From positions 1-13,928 of the forward strand of contig JAGVIF010000247.1 of NCBI GenBank assembly GCA_020056205.1: a stretch of DNA of 13,928 nt, given 5' to 3'. Positions 1 through 6,076 of the stretch are shown here, one piece after another (the stretch's first letter is position 1; each line of letters opens with the position of its first letter). Below the pieces are notes generated by a model that was not told the DNA's origin, made no database searches, and was given only the letters and a program-made list of their open reading frames with translations. A program made the translations under genes and the position numbers. The DNA is from Lentisphaeria bacterium (GTDB taxonomy: Bacteria > Verrucomicrobiota > Lentisphaeria > Victivallales > GWF2-50-93).

Positions 1-6
1 ATGAAC

Positions 7-47
7 GTAAATATTCACCGAACCCCGTCCTTTCGGTGAATATTTAC
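7..47. repeat. Palindromic element, basic form (copy 1)
   Basis: Perfect 16-bp inverted repeat GTAAATATTCACCGAA (7-22) and its complement (32-47) around a 9-nt centre, CCCCGTCCT, which reads AGGACGGGG on the other strand. The same arms recur at 998-1151, 11475-11606 and 12638-12705. This is the smallest intact copy (41 bp) and looks like the uninterrupted ground state. It could fold as a strong hairpin and act as a terminator or RNA stabiliser, but it has no T-run, so that is inference. Confidence 0.85.
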
Positions 48-48
48 A

Positions 49-195
49 TGTATAAGTTCAGTAAAAGGACGGGGGTTTACTGGAATGGCGCTAAGTTAAG
101 CGGAAAAATCGTTGGAGTTCACGGCTTTAGCCGTGCGTGTTTTTCCCTGATTTGAGGCTTAACTTAGCGCCATTTGGGTTTACTGAACTTATACA
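49..195. repeat. Second palindromic element, interrupted by a nested insertion
   Basis: Outer arms TGTATAAGTTCAGTAAA (49-65) and its perfect 17-bp complement (179-195) enclose the centre AGGACGGGGG (66-75). The centre is the same as in the 7-47 family although the arms are unrelated. Seven bases of the right arm (TTTACTG) appear twice, at 76-82 and 179-185, because another element sits at 83-175. Removing that insertion and one copy of the duplication restores a compact 44-bp palindrome. The right arm ends one base before the truA Shine-Dalgarno sequence. Confidence 0.8.
83..175. mobile_element. MITE-like element with 18-bp terminal inverted repeats and 10-bp target duplication
   Basis: Perfect 18-bp inverted repeats AATGGCGCTAAGTTAAGC (84-101) and complement (157-174) bound a 93-bp insert with no coding capacity. 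The 10-mer GGGTTTACTG flanks it directly on both sides (73-82 and 176-185), as expected for a target-site duplication. It contains an internal hairpin, CACGGCTTTAGCCGTG (120-135). A non-autonomous miniature transposable element is the simplest reading; the mobilising transposase is not in this window. Confidence 0.75.
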
Positions 196-209
196 AGGGA
201 TGTGTTTCG

Positions 210-1001
210 ATGAAAAAGTTGCTCGTGATTTCTTATGATGGGACAAATTACGCCGGATGGCAAATCCAGCCCGACGGGCGTGCCGTGCAGCAGGTGATAG
301 AGGAAAAATTGGGTTGCATTTACGCCAACCAGAAAATCCGCGTTGAGTCAAGCGGCAGGACTGACGCCGGAGTTCACGCTTTAGCCCAGACAGCCTCATA
401 CGATGTTCCGGAAAGACCTCTTGTGGACAATGCCAAGATATTCAAGTCTTTGAACAGAATGCTCCCGTCAGAGATCAGGATAATTGATATAAAAGATGTT
501 GAGGATTCATTTCACGCGAGGTTTTCGGCGAAAGGAAAAACATACGCGTATGTCATAAACAACGGCAGTTGCGACGCCTTCTCAAACAGATGGTCGTGGC
601 ATCTGCCTGAATTCAAGGATATTTGCGAAGTTCGCAAGGCGATGAATTTTCTTCTTGGGACTAATGATTTTTCATCGTTTGCGGTGGAAAGGGGCGAAAT
701 CGGTAGCGCGGAGAGGACAATATTCAGAGCCGAACTGATAGAATTCGGCTCTTTCAAGTGTCTTGTTTTTTCCGGCGACGGATTTTTGTATAAGATGGTA
801 CGGAGCATTGTCGGATCGCTTGCCTCTGCCGCCTGCGGAAAAATAAATGCGGACAAATTTCATGAAATACTAAAAGCGAAAAACAGGTCTTCCGCTTTCG
901 ACACAGCTCCGCCGCGCGGTCTGTTCTTAGTAAAAGTATTTTATAATGAAGGAGATGCGGAAAAATTTAGTCTTGATAAAATTCCCTTTGTCCCGGAGTA
1001 A
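210..1001 (+). CDS. truA: tRNA pseudouridine(38-40) synthase TruA
   Basis: TruA converts uridines 38-40 in the anticodon stem-loop of many tRNAs to pseudouridine; it is cytoplasmic and acts as a homodimer. The 263-residue product has the usual length. It opens with the family signature (YDGTNYAGWQ at residues 9-18), carries the catalytic Asp52 in SSGRTDAGVHALAQ, and has the conserved C-terminal GDGFLYKMVRSIVG. I chose the ATG at 210 over the TTG at 174 because AAGGGA (195-200) lies about ten bases upstream and the protein family starts there; a start at 174 would lie inside a repeat. The stop codon TAA (999-1001) lies within the arm of the downstream palindromic element, so the extreme C-terminus may have been reset by that insertion. 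The codons 625-635 contain one GCGAANTTCGC palindrome. Identification is firm. Confidence 0.97.
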   Translation: MKKLLVISYDGTNYAGWQIQPDGRAVQQVIEEKLGCIYANQKIRVESSGRTDAGVHALAQTASYDVPERPLVDNAKIFKSLNRMLPSEIRIIDIKDVEDSFHARFSAKGKTYAYVINNGSCDAFSNRWSWHLPEFKDICEVRKAMNFLLGTNDFSSFAVERGEIGSAERTIFRAELIEFGSFKCLVFSGDGFLYKMVRSIVGSLASAACGKINADKFHEILKAKNRSSAFDTAPPRGLFLVKVFYNEGDAEKFSLDKIPFVPE

Positions 1002-1151
1002 ATATTCGAGCCGATTGCAAAACTCCGCGTGAGCCGCGTTGGGAGCGCAGGCACCGCTTGCCGTGCCTCCGCCCCAACCCGTTGGGCGGCCACGGGGAGT
1101 TTTGCAGCCGGCTCATATTCACCGAAAGGACGGAGTTCGGTGAATATTTAC
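998..1151. repeat. Palindromic element (copy 2), left arm split by a nested insertion
   Basis: The right arm TTCGGTGAATATTTAC (1136-1151) and centre AGGACGGAG (1127-1135) match the 7-47 family in opposite orientation. The left arm is split: GTAAATATTC at 998-1007 and ATATTCACCGAA at 1115-1126. Joining them after removing one ATATTC restores the exact 16-bp arm, so 1008-1114 is a later insertion. The first arm overlaps the end of truA and supplies its stop codon. Confidence 0.8.
1008..1114. mobile_element. 107-bp structured insert with terminal inverted repeats and 6-bp duplication
   Basis: Ends are GAGCCGATTGCAAAACTCC (1008-1026) and the near-complement at 1096-1114, matching at 17 of 19 positions. 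It is flanked by direct repeats ATATTC (1002-1007, 1115-1120). The interior folds strongly: GTTGGG (1038-1043) pairs with CCCAAC (1073-1078), with an inner GGCAC/GTGCC stem around CGCTTGCC. No reading frame of note. A one-ended relative of its terminus occurs at 13830-13847, and a CTTGC-loop hairpin plus GGAGTTTTG recurs at 3026-3059, so this is a repeat family and not a unique sequence. Confidence 0.7.
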
Positions 1152-1171
1152 CATCTATGCGCTCGATTTGG

Positions 1172-2896
1172 TTAGCGCATTATACGCATTATAGGCCGTA
1201 CAGAAATTGGGGCTTGGATTTTTTCGCCGGTCTTGATATCGAATTGGAGTCTTACATCACCGCCCGCATTATCCTCGAGCTTCAGTAATTTGTCGGCAAT
1301 TTTAAGCAGCGACGATTTGCTGGTGGCGGATTTTATAATTTTTCCGTCTCCATCGCTTAATAAAACCAGGTACGCGTAATATTGAAATCCGTAACGGAAG
1401 GAATTATCTTTGTCGTATTCCGTTTGAACTTTTTTTTCGCCGCTCATTTTTTTTCTTGGTTCGAGATTAGCCGCAATATTTTCTTTAAGTAAAAATGTGC
1501 AGTTATCGGCGGCTCTTACGTCCTTGCCTATGACAAAAACATTGATGGTATAATTTTTCAGCGGGGCGTCAAATGATTTGTTTTCGAGGGAATATGAAAG
1601 TTTTATAGACTGAGTTCTGTCGTCCAAATATCCCTCATCCCTTTTCGATTTTTTGAATACTTTTGCATCGAGGATGATGTCGCTCAATTTGATTGCGCCA
1701 GGGACGGCTTCGGTTTTTTCTTTTTTATCTTCAGCCATTCCTTCCGCCGGTTCGGTTTTTTCTTCGTCGTCTTCGGTATCTTCATTCGTTTGAACTGTTT
1801 CCGGCAAAGTCTTCGATTTTCCGGTCATCGCGGTGATTTTGGAAGAAAGGAGTTTCGATATTATGAGCTGTTGCGGGACGTATTGTTCGGCGTCTTTCCA
1901 TTTTTTCCCTTTCACAGCCTGCATCAGGAGACAAAGATCTTTTGCCTCTTCGGATATTTGCTCATTTAAAAGCCGCAGTTTTTCCGGGATTGGAATGTTT
2001 TTGGTTGTGATTTTTTTTCTTACCGTAACCTTGCCGATAGTTTGTTCTCCTGAGATAGCGCCGGTGTCGTCTTCAACGTTTGTTATTTTTAATGTTTCGG
2101 GCTTATTTCCGATGACAACTGTTATCGTGGTTCCTTGCATGTCGGCAAGCGCTTCAAGCAGTTTGGCGTCAATTCCGGCCGCCTCATCCACGCAGCGGCG
2201 CAGTTTGTCAAAACCCTCTTTAAGCTCTTCGTCCTCCGGCGGATTTTTTTCTAGGAGTTCTATTGTTCCTGGCAAATCTGCCGCAAGAATTTTTGCGGTT
2301 ATGGAATCGAGCAGTTCTTCTTTGAGTTTTCCTTTTTCCGCGTTTTGTTCTTCTTGTTCTTTGACAAGATTAGGCATTTGGGAAAGCAAGTTCTCTTTGA
2401 TTTTTTCCCGCTCATCGGCGGTTTCCGCGGAACATGGTCCCTCGTAGTTCGAGTAAAGCTCGGCGATCTTGGGATATTCCTTCTTATCCATCAATTCGTC
2501 CGCCTTGTGTTTGAGCTCGTCCAATACTTTCTTGATGCCGGCATTTTTTGCGGAATTGAGATTTTGAATTTCGGATTCAGCCTTTTTTGAAAATTCGCTG
2601 TCAGGATATTGCCCCGCGATTTCCTCGAATTTTTTAATAGCTTCATCGTAATTTTGATTTTTACTGACGGCGGAATTTTTAAATTCTAGCGCCAGCGCCC
2701 ATGCCTGCTTTTTTTGCAGGCCCATCCTCTCTTCTTCTATTGCTGCAAGAGCTTTTGCGGCTTCTTTCTTGTCTTCCGCCTCGATTCTTTCTATTTTCCT
2801 TTTCTCCTCAACTTTTTTATTGTGGAGAGAATAAAGTCCGGCTAATGCCAACCCCATAATTAAAACAACAGCAAGCATGAACACATTCTTTTTCAT
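1172..2896 (-). CDS. Membrane-anchored or exported coiled-coil/TPR-like protein of unknown function
   Basis: I do not recognise this 574-residue protein. Residues 1-24 (MKKNVFMLAVVL... with a hydrophobic core) are a signal peptide or signal anchor without a lipobox cysteine, so most of the chain should be periplasmic. A Lys/Glu-rich helical stretch (about 25-60) leads into YDEAIKKFEEIAGQYPDSEF, a typical tetratricopeptide-like helix pair. More charged helices follow, then a short beta-rich segment around TTITVVIGNKPETLKITNVEDD. After an acidic Glu/Lys linker near residues 375-410 comes a beta-rich C-terminal domain (IKLSYSLENKSFDAPLKNYTINVFVIGKD). I start at the ATG at 2896, not the in-frame ATG at 2926, because GGGGGAG sits just upstream and the signal sequence follows directly. 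It appears to be a single-gene unit. Scaffold or envelope-assembly roles are possible but unproven. Confidence 0.8.
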   Translation of the reverse strand: MKKNVFMLAVVLIMGLALAGLYSLHNKKVEEKRKIERIEAEDKKEAAKALAAIEEERMGLQKKQAWALALEFKNSAVSKNQNYDEAIKKFEEIAGQYPDSEFSKKAESEIQNLNSAKNAGIKKVLDELKHKADELMDKKEYPKIAELYSNYEGPCSAETADEREKIKENLLSQMPNLVKEQEEQNAEKGKLKEELLDSITAKILAADLPGTIELLEKNPPEDEELKEGFDKLRRCVDEAAGIDAKLLEALADMQGTTITVVIGNKPETLKITNVEDDTGAISGEQTIGKVTVRKKITTKNIPIPEKLRLLNEQISEEAKDLCLLMQAVKGKKWKDAEQYVPQQLIISKLLSSKITAMTGKSKTLPETVQTNEDTEDDEEKTEPAEGMAEDKKEKTEAVPGAIKLSDIILDAKVFKKSKRDEGYLDDRTQSIKLSYSLENKSFDAPLKNYTINVFVIGKDVRAADNCTFLLKENIAANLEPRKKMSGEKKVQTEYDKDNSFRYGFQYYAYLVLLSDGDGKIIKSATSKSSLLKIADKLLKLEDNAGGDVRLQFDIKTGEKIQAPISVRPIMRIMR

Positions 2897-3025
2897 GGAA
2901 CTCCCCCTATGATTTATAAAACTCACAAAACCGTGTTATCAATCTAATATCCCTGACTAATTTTTCAAGAAATTTTCAAAAAAAAAGCTTTTTCCGCCAG
3001 TATTTCCTTCGTTTTGGGCGTGGAG

Positions 3026-3059
3026 GGTCGCGCTTGCCGCGACCGGGAATTGGAGTTTT
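3026..3059. repeat. CTTGC-loop hairpin with GGAGTTTTG tail
   Basis: GGTCGCG (3026-3032) and CGCGACC (3038-3044) form a perfect 7-bp stem with a CTTGC loop, followed at 3052-3059 by GAGTTTTG. The loop type and the tail both recur in the insert at 1008-1114, suggesting a relict or shorter member of the same family. Confidence 0.6.
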
Positions 3060-3089
3060 GAAATTACCTCAATCCAAACGATTTTTTAA

Positions 3090-3149
3090 AAACTTCCGAA
3101 CTTTAGAACTTCACAATTTTTCTCACGCAAAGACGCGAAGAACGCAAAG
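3090..3149. repeat. 8-bp-period degenerate tandem array
   Basis: Consecutive octamers AAACTTCC, GAACTTTA, GAACTTCA (3090-3113), then after 11 nt ACGCAAAG, ACGCGAAG and, one base later, ACGCAAAG (3125-3149). Two different units, the same 8-bp period. Confidence 0.65.
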
Positions 3150-3258
3150 TCATGATATTTCTGCTATTCCATGAATAATCAAGGAGAAAGACGATCAGGC
3201 TAAAGCGCTGACCTACTTGTGCGGCAGTTTCAAAGGAGAATTTCAATTCATTTTTTCA

Positions 3259-3306
3259 CACAAAGGCACAAAGACACGAAGTATCATGCGAATCCTGTAA
3301 TCCTGT
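3259..3306. repeat. 8-bp-period tandem arrays (CACAAAGN and AATCCTGT)
   Basis: CACAAAGG, CACAAAGA, CACGAAGT run in register at 3259-3282, and two exact AATCCTGT units follow at 3291-3306. The period is again eight bases although the unit sequences are unrelated to those at 3090-3113. Confidence 0.65.
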
Positions 3307-3320
3307 CAGAATTATTTTTC

Positions 3321-3368
3321 GATTTGGAGATTTGGTGATTTTAAAAACTTTAGAACTTCCGAACTTCT
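3321..3368. repeat. 8-bp-period array, six units in register
   Basis: GATTTGGA, GATTTGGT, GATTTTAA, AAACTTTA, GAACTTCC, GAACTTCT follow one another without gaps. The last three units repeat, in a different order, those at 3090-3113. Confidence 0.65.
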
Positions 3369-3458
3369 TCTCGTTTTCTAATTTCTATTTTCTCTTTTCT
3401 CATTTCCATTCACCCCTTGCCGCCGCGCATTTGCGCCGCCGGGGATGCCTTCACGGAA

Positions 3459-4778
3459 TCAGGATCGTTTCCGTGATTTTTCTGGGCGTATTTCAGAGCT
3501 TAGCTTTATGGAGCAAAATTTTGGTCCGCACATCGCGCAGAATTTGTCGTCTTTCCCTTTTTCTGCGGTCTTTGAGGATGTAATGGCGAGTGATTTTTCG
3601 CGAAATTCGCGGGCGCGTTCGGGGTCAAGCGCGAGAGAAAACTGTTTTTCCCAGTCGAAATTAGACCGCGCTTTGCTGATATCATCATCCCTCTTTCTGG
3701 CTCCTTTTCTTCCGAGCGCTATGTCGGCGGCATGCGCGGCGATTTTATATGCGATGACGCCGTTTCTGACATCCTCGGCGTCCGGCAGTCCGAGATGTTC
3801 CTTTGGTGTGACATAGCAAAGCATAGATGCGCCGTAGAAAGCTCCCAGGGTTCCGCCGATGGCGCTTGTTATATGATCGTAGCCCGGGGCGCAGTCGCTT
3901 ACAACCGGGCCGAGAATATAAAAAGGAGCTCCATCGCATAATTTTTCTTCTATTTCCATATTCATTTGAATTTGGTCCAGCGGGATGTGTCCGGGCCCTT
4001 CGACCATAGCCTGAACTCCGGCCTTCCTGCATTTTTTCACGAGTTCTCCGAGCGTTTTTAGTTCCGCGAATTGAGCCTTGTCGCTTGCGTCGGCGAGGCA
4101 GCCCGGGCGAAGCCCGTCGCCGAGCGATAATGTAACGTCAAATTTTAGGCAGACATCGAGTATCTTATCAAAATTTTCATATAAAAAGTTTTCTTTTTTG
4201 TGTGAAGTCATCCATTGAGCGAGTATAGCTCCGCCTCTGCTGACAATTTTCATAAGCCTTTTCATTGCGGCGGGAATATGATTTTTCAGCAGCCCGGCGT
4301 GAATTGTCATATAATCAACGCCCTGTTTGGCCTGTTCGGTTATGACGTCAATGAAGAGTTCGATATTGAGGTCTTCTATTTTTTCAACTTTGCAGACAGC
4401 TTCGTAAATTGGAACTGTTCCGACAGGCGCGGTTGAATTTTTAATGATAGCGTTGCGAATTTCGCGGATATTCTCGCCGGTGCTGAGGTCCATTACCGTG
4501 TCGGCGCCGTATTTAAGGGCGATTTTTAATTTATCCAATTCCTCCGTTATACAGCTCTGAACGGAAGAGTTTCCTATGTTGGCGTTTATTTTTGTCCTTA
4601 ATGTTTTTCCTATTCCTATTGGTTTAAGGTTTTTGTGATTGAGATTTGCCGGAATCACTATTTTACCTTCGGCGACTTGCCGCATTATCTTTCCAGGGGG
4701 AAAAAATTCGCTCTTAGCCACTGTCCGCATTTGCGGCGTTATTTTCTTTTTTTTCGCGTATTCGATTTGCGTTGTCAT
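3459..4778 (-). CDS. thiC: Phosphomethylpyrimidine synthase ThiC
   Basis: ThiC is a radical-SAM enzyme that rearranges aminoimidazole ribotide to hydroxymethylpyrimidine phosphate, the pyrimidine half of thiamine. The 439-residue protein matches the short, mostly anaerobic form, which lacks the N-terminal extension of enterobacterial ThiC. Visible hallmarks are NANIGNSS, GADTVMDLSTG, MTIHAG, LGDGLRPG, MVEGPGHIPLDQI, GAPFYILGP, the substrate/metal region DCAPGYDHITSAIGG, and the C-terminal CAMCGPKFC, a CxxCxxxxC [4Fe-4S] ligand set at residues 414, 417 and 422. I start at the ATG at 4778, with GGAG six bases upstream, over the in-frame ATG at 4817, which lies inside waaA. It is the last gene of prfB-waaA-thiC, 16 nt after waaA. 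I see no TPP riboswitch in that gap or before prfB, and no other thi gene in the window. Two GCGAANTTCGC sites lie inside (3600-3610, 4455-4465). Confidence 0.97.
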   Translation of the reverse strand: MTTQIEYAKKKKITPQMRTVAKSEFFPPGKIMRQVAEGKIVIPANLNHKNLKPIGIGKTLRTKINANIGNSSVQSCITEELDKLKIALKYGADTVMDLSTGENIREIRNAIIKNSTAPVGTVPIYEAVCKVEKIEDLNIELFIDVITEQAKQGVDYMTIHAGLLKNHIPAAMKRLMKIVSRGGAILAQWMTSHKKENFLYENFDKILDVCLKFDVTLSLGDGLRPGCLADASDKAQFAELKTLGELVKKCRKAGVQAMVEGPGHIPLDQIQMNMEIEEKLCDGAPFYILGPVVSDCAPGYDHITSAIGGTLGAFYGASMLCYVTPKEHLGLPDAEDVRNGVIAYKIAAHAADIALGRKGARKRDDDISKARSNFDWEKQFSLALDPERAREFREKSLAITSSKTAEKGKDDKFCAMCGPKFCSIKLSSEIRPEKSRKRS

Positions 4779-4794
4779 ATGTGCTCCGTTTGGG

Positions 4795-6075
4795 TTAGTC
4801 GGAAATGAGTTGTTCAAGAAAATTTACTGTTTTTTCAGTTGCGCCGCGATGTTGTTTGACAATTTTGCGGGCTTTTTCGCCGAGTTCTGTTCTCATATTT
4901 TTGTTTAGCGCAAGTTTTTCGATGGCCTGGCAGAGCTGGTCAAAATTAAAGACAGTTATCAGGGCGTCCTCATTAAGAAGAATTTTTAATATGAATCTGA
5001 AATTGGATAATACTCCGCCGGTTATTATAGCCTTTCCCATCATCGCCGGCTCTATCAGATTATGTCCTTCACTATGGCCGGCAAGACTTTTCCCCATTAT
5101 CACGATATCGGATTTGTCTATAAATTTCAACATTTCGCCTGTTGTGTTGAGGAGTAGGCAGTCAACCGGAGCGGAAGTTTTTTCTTTGTCTGTCCTGATG
5201 GCGAAAGATATGTTTTCGCTTTTGAGTTCAGCCGCGATGGAATTGCTTCTCTCGGCGTGGCGCGGGACGATGACGAGCCTTGCCTCCGGCATTTTTTCTC
5301 TTAATTTCAAAAACGCTTTTGTTATGAACGATTCCTCGTTGGGATGCGTGCTTGCCGCTAAAATTATGAGATGTTCGCCGGGCCCGAACCATGCGGAAAG
5401 ATCAATGCCGCTTGAATCCGCTTCCTTAACGTTTTGGTCAAACTTCATATTGCCGCATATCTGAATGGGGAGTTTTTGCGAAATTCGCAGAAATCGTTCC
5501 GAGTCGGCTTCGGATTGGACGCAGATGACATGAACATTGGCGAGAACTTTCGAGAAGAAGAATTTTAATGTTTCATATTTTTTCTCAGAACGGTCTGAAA
5601 TTCTCGCATTTACAAGAGCTATCTGAGCGCCGCATTTGCGGGATTCGCAAATCATGTTAGGCCATATTTCGGTCTCGAAAATGACGAGCAATTTCGGGCG
5701 CGCGATGTTGAGAGTTTTTCGGACTATTGTTATAAAATCAACGGGACAAAATATGAGGGAGGTCCTTGGCGGAAGATTTTTGTGGGCGAGTTCCTGCGCG
5801 GTGGTGGTTGTTGTGGACAGGACGAATCGGCGCGACGGGTTTTCATCCAGCCATTTTTTTATCATTGTAAGGGCGGACTGCGTTTCCCCGACGCTTACGG
5901 AATGTATCCACACATCTCCGCCAAGTTCTTTAAGTTCGGCCTTTTTTGGGGCTGAAAAAATGCCGAATCGCTCGAGGAAATTCTCTTTCCTTCCCCCCCT
6001 GAAAATAAGTTTCCATACAAGGGATGGAACGAAAAAGAAAAAAGCTAATATAAAAAGTATATTGTACGCGATCAT
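4795..6075 (-). CDS. waaA: 3-deoxy-D-manno-octulosonic acid (Kdo) transferase WaaA
   Basis: This inner-membrane GT30 glycosyltransferase transfers Kdo from CMP-Kdo to the lipid A precursor, so the organism very probably makes LPS. The 426-residue length is normal. An N-terminal hydrophobic anchor (residues 1-24) precedes the first Rossmann domain with HSVSVGE at 58-64, whose Glu is the expected catalytic base, and ETEIWPN at 134-140. The second domain shows GKSLAGHSEGHNLIEPAMMGKAIITG, the usual nucleotide-sugar binding region. The start ATG at 6075 is one base after the prfB stop codon, so translation is probably coupled. Whether it adds one or several Kdo residues cannot be told from sequence. 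It contains an exact GCGAANTTCGC (5478-5488) and a degenerate relative (5638-5648). Confidence 0.96.
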   Translation of the reverse strand: MIAYNILFILAFFFFVPSLVWKLIFRGGRKENFLERFGIFSAPKKAELKELGGDVWIHSVSVGETQSALTMIKKWLDENPSRRFVLSTTTTTAQELAHKNLPPRTSLIFCPVDFITIVRKTLNIARPKLLVIFETEIWPNMICESRKCGAQIALVNARISDRSEKKYETLKFFFSKVLANVHVICVQSEADSERFLRISQKLPIQICGNMKFDQNVKEADSSGIDLSAWFGPGEHLIILAASTHPNEESFITKAFLKLREKMPEARLVIVPRHAERSNSIAAELKSENISFAIRTDKEKTSAPVDCLLLNTTGEMLKFIDKSDIVIMGKSLAGHSEGHNLIEPAMMGKAIITGGVLSNFRFILKILLNEDALITVFNFDQLCQAIEKLALNKNMRTELGEKARKIVKQHRGATEKTVNFLEQLISD

Positions 6076-6076
6076 T

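Larger units (their letters stand above)
2897..3458. other. 562-bp intergenic region made largely of repeats
   Basis: No convincing gene in either direction. From left to right it holds the upstream region of the gene at 1172-2896, a G/C-rich hairpin (3026-3044), several 8-bp-period arrays (3090-3149, 3259-3306, 3321-3368), and a pyrimidine-rich tract up to the end of thiC. ATG-initiated frames here are low-complexity and lack ribosome binding sites. Confidence 0.7.

Noticed and set aside
1..200. CRISPR array or attC/integron-like site in the repeat-rich left end
   Set aside because: Repeats are inverted and nested, not direct with even spacers, and there is no cas gene, integrase or cassette structure.
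1833..2447. 204-codon open frame opposite the unknown 574-residue gene
   Set aside because: Serine-rich complement of Glu/Lys-rich codons; no ribosome site or domain.
3451..3476. Hairpin TCACGGAA/TTCCGTGA followed by TTTTT on the plus strand, terminator-like
   Set aside because: It overlaps the thiC stop codon and its T-run points the wrong way; there is no plus-strand gene ending there.
4805..5464. 219-codon open frame opposite waaA
   Set aside because: Shadow frame; the minus-strand frame has all the WaaA motifs and operon spacing, and this one has a Ser/Arg-rich shadow composition with no ribosome site.
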